64,000 nt of DNA from Actinomadura macrotermitis (GTDB lineage: Bacteria > Actinomycetota > Actinomycetes > Streptosporangiales > Streptosporangiaceae): contig NZ_WEGH01000003.1 of assembly GCF_009604375.1 (NCBI RefSeq), positions 496,001-560,000 of the forward strand. Reading direction: 5' to 3'. The translations under genes and the position numbers were made by a program. The notes below the pieces were generated by a model that saw only the letters and a list, made by a program, of their open reading frames with translations, did no database searches and was not told the origin of the DNA. Of this stretch, positions 48,805 to 57,636 are shown one piece after another (position 1 is the first letter of the stretch; each line of letters opens with the position of its first letter).

Positions 48805-49788
48805 ATGCGCTCATGGCTCGAGGTACGCGACGCCCTCAAGTCCGACCCGGACGGTTTCGGCCGGCTCGCGGACGGCCTGTATCCGGACACCCCGCGCGTG
48901 GCCGGGACGTCCCTGCTCACCTGCCCCGCCTGGGTCCCCGACGCGCCCGTCCCGCTGGACGGCCTCCGTCTGGACTGGGACCAGGACGCCGCCCCGCCCG
49001 CCGTCGCCGACCCGCCCGACGGCCTCCCCGAGGGCTTTGCCACCTACGCCGAGGCGATCGCCGCACTCGACCCGCCCGCGATCTTCGACGACCGTCCCGC
49101 CTACCGGCTGCTGCACGCCGACCTGCGCGCGGGAACGCTGCGGTTCGGCCCCGGCCGCTACTTCGACGCGGTGAACGTCGGCCAGGCCGCCGCGCACGAA
49201 CTGGCCGCCGGCGGGCACGCGCTGCGCGCGCGCATCGGCGACCCGCTCGACCTCGCCCGCCGCCCCGCGCTCCTGGCGATCTCCACGCTCACAGTCACCG
49301 CGTCCGGCTCCTACGTGCTGCACTGGCGCGACCCGGCGAAGGTCGCGCACGCGGGCGGCCTGCACCAGGTGATGCCGGTCGGGCTGTTCCAGCCGCCCGC
49401 CCCACTGGACCTGTGGGCGAACATGACCCGCGAGTTCGGGGAGGAACTGCTCGGCCGCCCCGAAGGCGAGGATGCGGCCCTGCACACGCGGCTGTCCGAA
49501 GCGCGCGCGCAGGGCCGCATCCGGGTCTACTGCCTGGGCCTCGGCGTGGACCCGCTGACCTTCGCGACCGATCTGCTCACCGTCGCCGTCCTCACGGACG
49601 ACTCCCCTCTGGACGGGCTGGTCGCCGTCAACGACGAGGGCACCGTCTCCCGCCGGCCGTTCGACGGGACGCTCCCGGCGCCCCTCCAGCCGGCCGGCGC
49701 CGCCACGCTGCGGCTGGCCTGGCGGCACCGGGCGGCCCTCGGCATCACTCCCGCGCCAGCGCCTTCAGCTCGTCCAGCGCGTCGGTGA
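48805..49788 (+). CDS. Hypothetical protein with a faint Nudix-like segment
   Basis: The 327-residue protein is not assigned. Segments such as GPGRYFDAVNVGQAAAHELA (about 117-136), VLHWRDPAKVAHAGGLHQVM (about 173-192) and NMTREFGEELLG (about 206-217) are conserved-looking; the last resembles part of a Nudix box (REFxEEL) but lacks the full signature. Soluble, with no signal peptide. Its last 44 bp overlap the convergent wax-ester synthase gene, so the Pro/Ala/Arg-rich tail may be dispensable. Confidence 0.6.
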   Translation: MRSWLEVRDALKSDPDGFGRLADGLYPDTPRVAGTSLLTCPAWVPDAPVPLDGLRLDWDQDAAPPAVADPPDGLPEGFATYAEAIAALDPPAIFDDRPAYRLLHADLRAGTLRFGPGRYFDAVNVGQAAAHELAAGGHALRARIGDPLDLARRPALLAISTLTVTASGSYVLHWRDPAKVAHAGGLHQVMPVGLFQPPAPLDLWANMTREFGEELLGRPEGEDAALHTRLSEARAQGRIRVYCLGLGVDPLTFATDLLTVAVLTDDSPLDGLVAVNDEGTVSRRPFDGTLPAPLQPAGAATLRLAWRHRAALGITPAPAPSARPARR

Positions 49789-51193
49789 GGTGGTCGACCA
49801 GCTCGGCCGGGTCGGGCACCAGGTCGCGGCAGGCGACCACGCCGATGTCGAGCCTGCCGTCGTAGGAGAACACCGTGATGTTCACCCCGCCGGTCATGTC
49901 GGTCACCACCGAGATCGGGTAGTAGCCGAGCACCCGCGCCCCGCACAGGTAGAGCGGGAACTGCGGCCCCGGCACGTTGGAGACGATCAGGTTCATCGGG
50001 CGCACCCCGGCGGGCGGCAGCGCCGACAGCGCGAACCGGGTGAGCGGGCCCGCCAGCGGCGCCGGCAGCAGCCCGGCCAGGTCCTGCACCCAGGTCCCGG
50101 CGGAGGCGGCGAAGCGCCGCTTGGCCAGGTCCATGTCGGCGCGGACCGCCGCGTACCGGCCGGCCGGGTCGGCCAGGTGGGTGGCCAGCGGCGCCGTCAT
50201 GAGCGAGACCTGGTTGCCCGCGTCCGACGGTTCGGCGGCGCCGCGCCGCAGCGACACCGGCACCCCGGCGACGAGCGGGCCGTCCGGCAGCACGCCGCGC
50301 TTGTCCAGCCAGGTCCGCAGCGCCGTCGCGCAGAGCGCCATCACCACGTCGTTGACGCTGCCGCCGAGCGCCCGCCGGATCTCCTTGACCTCCGCCAGCG
50401 GCAGCTCGCCGATGGCGACCGACCGGGCCCGCCCGATCGGCCGGTTGAACGGCGTCGGCGGGGCGCTGACACGCGGCGCCTCCGGCAGGGCGTCCTGGCC
50501 GAGCGCGCTCTGCACGAACGCCGACAGCCGGCGGGCGCCGGGGATGGCGGCCACGCCGGGCACCTCGTCCAGGTAGGGCATCGAGCGGGCCATCGCCAGC
50601 GCGCTGTTCAGCGGGTGCAGCGCGGTCTTCAGCACGCCGGTGCCCATCATGGCCAGGGCGCCGGGGGCGCGCTGCGGCGCGGCCTCGTCGGCGGGCAGCG
50701 GGCGCGGCTCGGGCGACAGGTCCAGCAGCGCGGCGAGGGTCTCGGCGGCCATGACGCCGTCGACGGCGGCGTGGTGCACCTTGACGTACACCGCGGTCCG
50801 GCCGCCCGACAGGCCCTGGATCAGCACCAGCTCCCACAGCGGGCGGGAGCGGTCGAGCGGGGTCTCGTGCAGCATCGCGACGGCGTCGGCGAGCTGGGCG
50901 TCGTCGCCGGGCGCCGGGAGCGCGATCTCGAAGATGTGCCGGGCCGGATCGAAGTCCGGATCGTCCTCCCAGTAGGGGCGGTCCAGGCCGAGCGGCACCC
51001 GCGCCAGCCGCTGCCGGAGCGGCCGGGCCGCCAGGTGGGCCCGCTTGCCGATCATGTCGGCGACCGCCGCCACGGTGAGGCGGCCGCCGGGGCAGGAGGC
51101 GGCGTCGAGCACGCCGAGGCCCGCGATGTGCGCGTGCGTGGTGCTGGACTCCGCGTTGAGGAAGGTGGTGTCGACCGTGGTCAGCTGGCTCAT
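49745..51193 (-). CDS. Wax ester synthase/diacylglycerol acyltransferase (WS/DGAT)
   Basis: From the ATG at 51193 the 482-residue enzyme transfers fatty acyl-CoA to diacylglycerol or alcohols. It has the catalytic HHAAVDG (His140, His141, Asp145), the N-terminal MSQLTTVDTTFLNAE typical of the family, GGSVNDVVMALCATALRTWL, and NLIVSNVPGPQFPLYLCGAR. Acts at the membrane in lipid-body formation. An in-frame ATG 27 bp upstream is possible. A small palindrome ATTCC-A-GGAAT lies at 51229-51239 in its promoter region. Confidence 0.93.
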   Translation of the reverse strand: MSQLTTVDTTFLNAESSTTHAHIAGLGVLDAASCPGGRLTVAAVADMIGKRAHLAARPLRQRLARVPLGLDRPYWEDDPDFDPARHIFEIALPAPGDDAQLADAVAMLHETPLDRSRPLWELVLIQGLSGGRTAVYVKVHHAAVDGVMAAETLAALLDLSPEPRPLPADEAAPQRAPGALAMMGTGVLKTALHPLNSALAMARSMPYLDEVPGVAAIPGARRLSAFVQSALGQDALPEAPRVSAPPTPFNRPIGRARSVAIGELPLAEVKEIRRALGGSVNDVVMALCATALRTWLDKRGVLPDGPLVAGVPVSLRRGAAEPSDAGNQVSLMTAPLATHLADPAGRYAAVRADMDLAKRRFAASAGTWVQDLAGLLPAPLAGPLTRFALSALPPAGVRPMNLIVSNVPGPQFPLYLCGARVLGYYPISVVTDMTGGVNITVFSYDGRLDIGVVACRDLVPDPAELVDHLTDALDELKALARE

Positions 51194-51424
51194 GTTCGCC
51201 CGTCTCCGTCGTGTCCGCACTGCCTGCCATTCCAGGAATTACGGACTACTCGGCGGTAGGTCAATGTGGATCGATAGGAAGTAACGCGGACTTAACGGGA
51301 CGTTTCACCCAGTTCACAAGTGATTTCGACCGCTCCAAATGGCCTTCCGAAATTACCGCGTCCTCAAACGGACAGCGAAAGCCCCCCACCCCCATGTCCC
51401 TCCCCGCCGCTAGGCTGCGTCCTC

Positions 51425-52102
51425 ATGACGGGACGACCACTGAGCGAGATCGTCGAGGCGGGCTGGGCGCGCGCCCTGGAGCCGGTGGCGGGACGGATCG
51501 CCGCCATGGGCGACTTCCTGCGCGCCGAGGTCGCGGCGGGCCGCCGCTACCTGCCCGCCGGGCCGAACATCCTGCGCGCCTTCCAGCAGCCCTTCGACGA
51601 GGTCCGGGTGCTGATCGTCGGCCAGGACCCCTACCCCACCCCCGGGCACCCCGTCGGCCTCAGCTTCTCGGTCGCGCCGGACGTGCGGCCGCTGCCGGGC
51701 AGCCTCATCAACATCTACCGGGAGATGCAGGCCGACCTCGGCCTGCCCCAGCCCTCCAACGGCGACCTCACGCCGTGGACCGAGCAGGGCGTCCTGCTGC
51801 TGAACCGGTCCCTGACGGTGATGCCGGGCAAGCCCAACTCGCACCAGGGCAAGGGGTGGGAGGAGATCACCGAGCAGGCGATCCGGGCGCTGGCCGCGCG
51901 GGACAGGCCGCTGGTGGCGATCCTGTGGGGCCGCAACGCCCGCAACCTCAAGCCGCTGCTCGGGTCCGTCCCGGTGATCGAGTCGGCGCACCCGAGCCCG
52001 ATGGCGGCCAACAGCGGCTTCTTCGGATCGCGGCCGTTCAGCCGCGCCAACCAGCTGCTCCAGCAGCAGGGCGCGGCAGCGGTCGACTGGAAGATCCCCT
52101 AG
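51425..52102 (+). CDS. ung: Uracil-DNA glycosylase
   Basis: The 225-residue enzyme removes uracil from DNA in base-excision repair. The water-activating motif is GQDPYPTPGHPVGLSFSV (Asp68), followed by LLLNRSLTVMPGKPNSHQGK and the minor-groove loop HPSPMAANSGFFGSRPFS. Family 1 (Ung) architecture and length are complete. Its end overlaps the convergent gene by four bases. Confidence 0.95.
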   Translation: MTGRPLSEIVEAGWARALEPVAGRIAAMGDFLRAEVAAGRRYLPAGPNILRAFQQPFDEVRVLIVGQDPYPTPGHPVGLSFSVAPDVRPLPGSLINIYREMQADLGLPQPSNGDLTPWTEQGVLLLNRSLTVMPGKPNSHQGKGWEEITEQAIRALAARDRPLVAILWGRNARNLKPLLGSVPVIESAHPSPMAANSGFFGSRPFSRANQLLQQQGAAAVDWKIP

Positions 52103-52986
52103 GAGCGGCGGCGCAGGCGGCGCAGCAGGGAGGCGAACTCCCCGGTGGGGCGCGCCGCGGCGTCGGGGGACAGCGGCGTCAGCCGGCGCTCGCCATGGCT
52201 CCAGTAGACGCCGCGGGCGCACGGGTCCTCGGCGCCGGCGTGCATCTCGGCGACGACCTCGGCGAACACCGGCAGCACCGTGCGCACGTCCGCCGAGGTG
52301 ATCGGGTACAGCAGCAGCGTGCTGTGGCAGGGCACCCCGACCAGGGCGCCGTGCTCGTTCGGCACCGGCAGGAACTGGTCGACCTCGCTGAGCAGCGCCG
52401 ACACGTACCGGCTGCCCGGCTTGGTCACCACCCGCACGTCGCGGCCCGGCAGCAGCGGCTGGTCGCGCACCTGCACGTCCGCCAGCTCGCGGTCGTGGGT
52501 GTTGGTCATCACGTAGCCGAGCTTGCGCAGACCGAGCAGCCCGGCCCGCGCCCGGGTGAGCGGCCCGCCGTAGCGCGGGTGCTCGATCATCACCATCGCG
52601 TCGAAGTGGTCGCCGGCCGGGACGACGACGAGGCCCTCGCGGTCGCGCGGCGCGAGCTTCGGCACGATCCGCAGCCGCAGCAGCTCGCGCACGTCGCCGA
52701 ACAGCTCCATCTCGCCGACCGCCAGGAACGCCCGGTCGCCGACCTCGCGCACCCACTCCGCCACCAGGCCGGGCCATTCGGCGGGCTCGGCCCGCGCGCA
52801 GCGCTCCAGCACCGTCCAGGTCGACGCGCGCGCCTCGGACCGGCCGACCGGCAGCACGACCTCGGAGGTGCCGCCGTCGAACCAGGCCGTCGGCGCCAGC
52901 ACCGGCAGCAGGTCGCGGACGAGCGCGTGCACGTCGCCCGCCACGTCCAACGGTTCCATGCTCATCGCTTCATCCCCTCCCGCCAC
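52099..52986 (-). CDS. Hypothetical actinobacterial protein
   Basis: The frame encodes up to 295 residues; starts at 52986, 52965 (MSMEPLD) or 52959 are possible. The soluble alpha/beta sequence includes VPAGDHFDAMVMIEHPRYGG (about 121-140) and VPCHSTLLLYPITSADVRTV (about 218-237). I do not recognise a family and see no signal peptide, membrane segment or catalytic motif. Confidence 0.6.
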   Translation of the reverse strand: MAGGDEAMSMEPLDVAGDVHALVRDLLPVLAPTAWFDGGTSEVVLPVGRSEARASTWTVLERCARAEPAEWPGLVAEWVREVGDRAFLAVGEMELFGDVRELLRLRIVPKLAPRDREGLVVVPAGDHFDAMVMIEHPRYGGPLTRARAGLLGLRKLGYVMTNTHDRELADVQVRDQPLLPGRDVRVVTKPGSRYVSALLSEVDQFLPVPNEHGALVGVPCHSTLLLYPITSADVRTVLPVFAEVVAEMHAGAEDPCARGVYWSHGERRLTPLSPDAAARPTGEFASLLRRLRRRS

Positions 52987-53092
52987 GTCAGGTCTCAGGG
53001 CACAACCTTCTCAGAGTTCCGGCCCGTTGTGTGATCTATCGGCAGGTAGGTGCCGACTCGCTGATCATGGAAGCCTCAAGTACGGTGCACTC

Positions 53093-53905
53093 ATGCCCGA
53101 AATCGTGTACCCGCCGGTGATCAAGACTGCGCTGGCCCTGTTCAAAGCGCTGAACATGAAGTTCCGCCTGGAGGGGACCGAGCACATCCCGCCGACCGGC
53201 GGCGCGGTGCTCGTCAGCAACCACGTCAGCTACCTGGACTTCATCTTCGCGGGCCTGGCGGCCCACCCGGCGGGCCGGCTGGTCCGCTTCATGGCGAAGA
53301 AGGAGGTCTTCGACCACAAGGTCTCCGGGCCGCTGATGCGCAACATGCGCCACATCCCGGTGGACCGGCTGGCGGGCGCGTCCTCCTACAAGGCGGCGCT
53401 CACCGCGCTGAAGAACGGCGAGATCATCGGCGTGTTCGCCGAGGCCACCATCAGCCGCTCCTTCGAGGTCAAGGACATCAAGAGCGGCGCGGTGCGGATG
53501 GCGGTCGCGGCCGGCGTCCCGATCATCCCGATCACCATCTGGGGCCCGCAGCGGATGTGGACCAAGGGCCACAAGAAGCGGCTGTTCCAGCGCGGCGTCC
53601 CGGTCACCATCCTGGTCGGCGAGCCGCTGCACCCCAAGCGCGGCGACGACTACGAGAAGGCCACCGAGGAGCTGCACGCGCGGCTGTCGGAGCTGGCCGA
53701 GAAGGCCCAGCGCGAGTACCCCGAGCTGCCGAAGCCGGGCGAGACCTGGTGGCAGCCGGCCTACCTGGGCGGCAGCGCGCCGACGCCGGCCGAGGCCGCC
53801 GAGCTGGACCGCAAGGAGTCCGAGGAGCGCCAGGCCCGGCGCGCCGCGCGCGAGGCCGCCGCGGAATCGGACGCCGCCGCCAAGGACGGCACTTCGGGCG
53901 CATGA
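53093..53905 (+). CDS. 1-acylglycerol-3-phosphate acyltransferase family (PlsC-like)
   Basis: The 270-residue protein has the acyltransferase HX4D motif at His44-Asp49 (SNHVSYLDF), the glycerol-phosphate motif variant FAEATISRS near residue 119, and VPIIPITIWGPQRM. It would acylate lysophospholipid in the membrane. The C-terminal 60 residues are a charged, Ala/Glu-rich low-complexity tail beyond the catalytic domain. The ATG at 53093 has no clear Shine-Dalgarno sequence. Confidence 0.88.
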   Translation: MPEIVYPPVIKTALALFKALNMKFRLEGTEHIPPTGGAVLVSNHVSYLDFIFAGLAAHPAGRLVRFMAKKEVFDHKVSGPLMRNMRHIPVDRLAGASSYKAALTALKNGEIIGVFAEATISRSFEVKDIKSGAVRMAVAAGVPIIPITIWGPQRMWTKGHKKRLFQRGVPVTILVGEPLHPKRGDDYEKATEELHARLSELAEKAQREYPELPKPGETWWQPAYLGGSAPTPAEAAELDRKESEERQARRAAREAAAESDAAAKDGTSGA

Positions 53906-53953
53906 CCGTAATTGGGTGGACGCGACAGGGCACCGGAGCCGACCATCGGTGAC

Positions 53954-55120
53954 ATGACGTCACACGGGTCGCAGGAGTTCCTGCATCTGGTGGAGGCGCC
54001 GGAGCCCGCCACGGCCTCCGGCGCCGACCTCACCCTGCCGGTCGTGCTGAACCTCAGCGACAACAACTCCCCCGCCGACGTCATGGACGTGCTGTCGCTG
54101 CGCCCGTTCGCGTCCGGGGAGCAGCCCTGGTCCCGCTCGACCCGGCTGGAGCACGTGCGCGCCGAGGCGCCGCTGCGGCCCGGCCACGCCCGGGTGCTGC
54201 GGGTCGCGCACGAGAAGGGCAAGGAGTCGGTGCTGGCCGAGGGCGACGGCTGGACCCTGCTCACCAACCGGTGGAAGCACGGCACCGCCTACGTCGCGGT
54301 GTCGGCGGTCACCGAGGAGCTGGCCGCGTCGGTGCTGGAGGAGTGCGTCAAGGACGCCACCGAGCCGCCGAAGACCGACGACACCAACGTCGAGATGGGC
54401 TTCTGGCACATGGGCCAGCACGGCCCGGTGCGGACCGAGCGGGCCATCTCCGCCGACTCCTGGGCCGACATCCGCGACAACTACACCGCGCCGGTGGCCC
54501 AGGCCCTCGAAGAGGTCATGTCGCTCACCCGCGAGGAGGTCAGCGGGCGGCTGCTCCTGCTGCACGGCCCGCCGGGCACCGGCAAGACCACGGCGCTGCG
54601 CGCGCTCGCCCGCGCCTGGGGCAAGTGGTGCCAGGCCGACTGCGTCCTGGACCCCGAGGCGCTGTTCGGCGCGCCCAGCTACCTGATGGAGGTGGCCGTG
54701 GGCGATGACGACGACGAGGACAACCGCCGCTGGCGGCTGCTGATCCTGGAGGACTGCGACGAGCTGATCCGCGGCGAGGCCAAGGCGTCCACCGGGCAGG
54801 GCCTGTCCCGGCTGCTGAACCTCACCGACGGCATGCTCGGCCAGGGCCGCGACGTGCTGGTGGCGATCACCACGAACGAGGACCTGGCGCGGCTGCACCC
54901 GGCGGTCGTGCGGCCGGGCCGCTGCCTGGCGCAGGTCGAGGTGGGCCGGCTGACGCACGCCGAGGCGGTCGCCTGGCTGGGCGAGGACGCCCCCGAGGGC
55001 GCCGTCGCGTCGATCGGCCCGGACGGGGCCACGCTCGCCGAGCTGGTGGCCCTGCGCAGGGGCGAGAAGCGTCCCGAAACCACGGACGCCCCCGCCACCG
55101 CGACAGGTTTCTACCTGTAG
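53954..55120 (+). CDS. AAA ATPase, DUF5925-type
   Basis: The 388-residue protein has an N-terminal actinobacterial domain of DUF5925 type (about 1-170) and an AAA ATPase with Walker A HGPPGTGKTT (about 205), Walker B LLILEDCDEL (about 262) and sensor-like VAITTNEDLARLHPAVVRPGR. Such proteins are predicted chaperone-like remodelling enzymes; a specific target is unknown. A GC-rich hairpin follows 60 bp downstream. Confidence 0.85.
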   Translation: MTSHGSQEFLHLVEAPEPATASGADLTLPVVLNLSDNNSPADVMDVLSLRPFASGEQPWSRSTRLEHVRAEAPLRPGHARVLRVAHEKGKESVLAEGDGWTLLTNRWKHGTAYVAVSAVTEELAASVLEECVKDATEPPKTDDTNVEMGFWHMGQHGPVRTERAISADSWADIRDNYTAPVAQALEEVMSLTREEVSGRLLLLHGPPGTGKTTALRALARAWGKWCQADCVLDPEALFGAPSYLMEVAVGDDDDEDNRRWRLLILEDCDELIRGEAKASTGQGLSRLLNLTDGMLGQGRDVLVAITTNEDLARLHPAVVRPGRCLAQVEVGRLTHAEAVAWLGEDAPEGAVASIGPDGATLAELVALRRGEKRPETTDAPATATGFYL

Positions 55121-55182
55121 TTCCCCGCGGCCACAGGCAGAGTCCCCCGGGGATCCCCCGATCCCCCGTCGCCCCGTGCCAC

Positions 55183-55202
55183 GGGCGGCCCCCGGGCCGC
55201 CC
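55183..55202. terminator. Hairpin between the AAA gene and the convergent hypothetical gene
   Basis: GGGCGGCCC-CC-GGGCCGCCC forms a 9-bp stem with a two-base centre. The surrounding 55121-55414 contains no credible gene; the hairpin may act as a bidirectional terminator. Confidence 0.5.
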
Positions 55203-55414
55203 ATGGCCGGTCCGGGATCGCACGTCCCCCGAGATCGCACGACACCGGACCTGCCGGCCGGTAGGGACCCGGGTTCCCGGTTCTTCCACCCCGCAGAAGA
55301 AGAACCGTTCCGCCGTGTCCCTTCCGGCCAGGACTTGAGCATCGCGCAGGGCGGAGTCACCGAACATCCGGGGAAACCCGCAAAAAGCACCCTGGATACG
55401 TAGCCGCCGGGCGG

Positions 55415-56095
55415 TCAGGGGGTCCGGGTGAGGGGGAGGCCGTCCAGGGCGCGTTCGCGGAGGACGCCTCCACGGACGCCGATCTCGGTGAAGTCGTCTT
55501 CGCCGGGCGCGCCGTCCACGAGGAGCTCGGGGACCAGCAGGTCGCCGAGCGGGGCGCCGGGCGCGGGGTCGAGGAGGCCGCCGATCGGGGCGGTGGACAG
55601 GTCGAGGTAGGACGGCGCGAGGGTCCTGCCGTGCAGGACGCCGGTGACCAGGTCGGGGCAGAACCCGTTCCAGAAGATCGCCACGGTGGCGCGCAGGTCG
55701 CCGTGCACCATCACCAGCTTGTCGGTCATGTCGCCCACGAAGGTCCGCGCCGTCACGTCGCCGCGGACGATCAGCTTGGCGTCGCCCTCCAGGTAGACGT
55801 CCCCGGCGCGCAGGTCGCCGAGGACGACCAGCGCGGCGGCGCCGTCGTCGACGTCGACGAGGCCGCCGTCGATCGTCAGGTCGCCGTCCACGATGTAGCC
55901 GGTGGCCGGGTCGGGGGTGTCGTGCCGCCAGGGGGTCTGGTCGTGGTCGTCCAGGGGAAGCTCCCCGGTCACCGTCGCGGGGCCGGGGACCAGGATGTAC
56001 TCCTCTTGGTAGAGGTTGCGGTAGGCGCTCTCCGGCAGACTGCGCTCTTCGAACAGGGCGACCGCGTCATCCCAGGCAAGGTAGCTGCTTCGCAT
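55415..56095 (-). CDS. Hypothetical protein with beta-solenoid-like repeats
   Basis: From the ATG at 56095 the protein has 226 residues. The middle is a run of short strands with Gly/Asp turns (GYIVDGDLTIDGGLVDVDDG, VLGDLRAGDVYLEGDAKLIV, RGDVTARTFVGD), the look of a right-handed beta-helix as in polymer-forming or bactofilin-like proteins. No signal peptide is evident. Function unknown. Confidence 0.65.
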   Translation of the reverse strand: MRSSYLAWDDAVALFEERSLPESAYRNLYQEEYILVPGPATVTGELPLDDHDQTPWRHDTPDPATGYIVDGDLTIDGGLVDVDDGAAALVVLGDLRAGDVYLEGDAKLIVRGDVTARTFVGDMTDKLVMVHGDLRATVAIFWNGFCPDLVTGVLHGRTLAPSYLDLSTAPIGGLLDPAPGAPLGDLLVPELLVDGAPGEDDFTEIGVRGGVLRERALDGLPLTRTP

Positions 56096-56136
56096 GGCCG
56101 GGAACGTAGCAGCCGTCACCGACGTGGCAGGGGCGG

Positions 56137-56874
56137 TCAGGGGGCCGTGGCGGTGAACAGCTTGCGGTAGACGCAGCGCAGGCCGGTGAGGTCCCGGACG
56201 GGCTCGGGGAACGCGATCCGCAGGTCGAACGCCTCGTCCGGCGTGGTGCAGCGCAGCCAGAGGCCGTGCCGGTCCAGGCCGAGGGGGCGGAGCGCGGGCG
56301 CCGGGTCGTGGCGGGCGCACAGCAGGTTCTTCAGCTCGCCGCGGTGGCAGGAGTCCAGGTGTGTCAGCATGCCGGCCTCGATCATGACGAACGGGTCGGG
56401 CGCGGCGGCGGCGTACTCCTCGGGTTCGGGGTTCGCCGGGCCCCAGGCGTCCTCGATCTCGATCTGTGCGACGTCCATGGTGAGGATCGTCCAGTCCGCG
56501 TCCGGGGCCAGGTCCAGCAGTTCGGGGCGCGGGTGCAGCCGGGACAGCCGGAGCGCGGCGTCGCGCAGGCCGGCCGGCGGGACGCGGGAGACCCAGCCGT
56601 GCAGCCAGGCGCGGCCGCGCACCCGGTCGGGCAGCGGCACCGGGGCGACGTCGCTGATGCGCAGGGTCGCCGGCAGGTCGGGTTCGCCGCCGAGGGCCTG
56701 GACGACCGGCGAGGCCGCCGGCATCAGCAGCAGCGGGACGCCGTGCTCGTCGGTGGCGTGCGCGGGCACGGGCGCGTAGGGCACGCCGGGGGCGACCAGG
56801 ACGCCGTCCGCGACCCCGTAGGCCAGGGTGCGCGCCCGCTCCGCCGCGCTCGGCCCGCTCGTCTCGTCGTCCAC
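56137..56874 (-). CDS. DUF2470-containing protein, iron-box controlled
   Basis: The 245-residue protein ends with a DUF2470-like domain (MLTHLDSCHRGELKNLLCAR about residue 165 onward, then GLDRHGLWLRC) and an N-terminal flavin-reductase-like half similar to HugZ/heme-utilisation proteins. Its start is 19 bp from a near-perfect iron box, so iron starvation should induce it, which fits a role in heme or iron use. It is divergent from a ribosomal S4 gene. Confidence 0.8.
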   Translation of the reverse strand: MDDETSGPSAAERARTLAYGVADGVLVAPGVPYAPVPAHATDEHGVPLLLMPAASPVVQALGGEPDLPATLRISDVAPVPLPDRVRGRAWLHGWVSRVPPAGLRDAALRLSRLHPRPELLDLAPDADWTILTMDVAQIEIEDAWGPANPEPEEYAAAAPDPFVMIEAGMLTHLDSCHRGELKNLLCARHDPAPALRPLGLDRHGLWLRCTTPDEAFDLRIAFPEPVRDLTGLRCVYRKLFTATAP

Positions 56875-56892
56875 CGGAACCTCCTCGAACTT

Positions 56893-56911
56893 GTAGGTTA
56901 GGCTAACCTAA
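56893..56911. promoter_or_regulatory. Iron box (DmdR1/IdeR operator), primary copy
   Basis: The sequence matches the actinobacterial DtxR-family consensus TTAGGTTAGGCTAACCTAA at 18 of 19 positions, differing only in the first base. It lies between the divergent DUF2470 and S4 genes, so the iron-loaded repressor should act on both. Confidence 0.9.
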
Positions 56912-56926
56912 CTAAGGCTTACCTAA
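56908..56926. promoter_or_regulatory. Second, overlapping iron box
   Basis: CTAACTAAGGCTTACCTAA matches the iron-box consensus at 14 of 19 positions, offset by 15 bp from the first. It ends 18 bp before the S4 start codon, in position to block that promoter. Confidence 0.6.
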
Positions 56927-56943
56927 CCACATGGAGGAGCGAA

Positions 56944-57549
56944 ATGAACAACCCCCGGCCGAAGGTCCGGCTGTCGCGCGCGCTCGGCATCCCGCTGACG
57001 CCGAAGAGCGTGAAGTACTTCGAGGCCCGCCCCTACCCGCCCGGCGAGCACGGCAGAAGCCGCAAGAACGAGTCCGACTACAAGGTCCGGCTGCGCGAGA
57101 AGCAGCGGCTGCGCGCGCAGTACAACATCCGCGAGGCCCAGCTGCGCAACGCCTTCGCCAAGGCCGCCCGGCACGAGGGCAAGACCGGCGAGGCGCTGCT
57201 GGTCGACCTGGAGCGCCGGCTGGACGCCCTGGTGCTGCGCGCCGGGTTCGCCCGCACGATCTACCAGGCCCGCCAGTTCGTGGTGCACCGGCACGTGACG
57301 GTGAACGGCCGCCGGGTGGACCGCCCGTCCTACCGGCTGCGCCCCGGCGACGTCATCGCGATCCACGAGCGCAGCCGTCCGATGGTCCCCTTCCAGGTCG
57401 CCGCGACCGGCGTGCACGCCGAGGCCGTGCCGCCCTACCTGGACGTCCGGCACGACGCGTTCGCCGCGCAGCTGGTCCGGCTGCCCGAGCGCGGGGAGAT
57501 CCCGGTGGTCTGCGACGAGCAGCTGGTGGTGGAGCACTACTCGCGCTAG
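56944..57549 (+). CDS. rpsD: Ribosomal protein S4 (Cys-free form), probably iron-regulated paralogue
   Basis: The 201-residue protein is a full-length S4: RPKVRLSRALGIPLTPKSVK, the RPYPPGEHGR motif, KQRLRAQYNI, and the S4 RNA-binding domain RRLDALVLRAGFARTIYQAR then VVHRHVTVNGRRVDRPSYRL. The N-terminus lacks zinc-binding Cys, as in streptomycete S4. GGAGGAG before the ATG. It stands away from other ribosomal genes and sits behind two iron boxes. In actinobacteria the main rpsD is often elsewhere, so this may be an alternative S4 made when iron is short. Confidence 0.93.
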   Translation: MNNPRPKVRLSRALGIPLTPKSVKYFEARPYPPGEHGRSRKNESDYKVRLREKQRLRAQYNIREAQLRNAFAKAARHEGKTGEALLVDLERRLDALVLRAGFARTIYQARQFVVHRHVTVNGRRVDRPSYRLRPGDVIAIHERSRPMVPFQVAATGVHAEAVPPYLDVRHDAFAAQLVRLPERGEIPVVCDEQLVVEHYSR

Positions 57550-57589
57550 GGCCTCTGGACAGGTGTCCGCCTCCATCGGTTAACATCAA

Positions 57590-57605
57590 CCTAGCGCTCG
57601 CTTGG
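57590..57605. promoter_or_regulatory. TetR-like operator upstream of the TauD-like gene
   Basis: CCTAGCG-CT-CGCTTGG is an inverted repeat with one mismatch, of the kind bound by TetR-family repressors. It lies near the expected transcription start: a TAACAT hexamer at 57581-57586 could be the -10 box. No TetR gene is in the window. Confidence 0.45.
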
Positions 57606-57636
57606 CTGAGTGATCCCCCGATGGAGGCCCCAGGAC

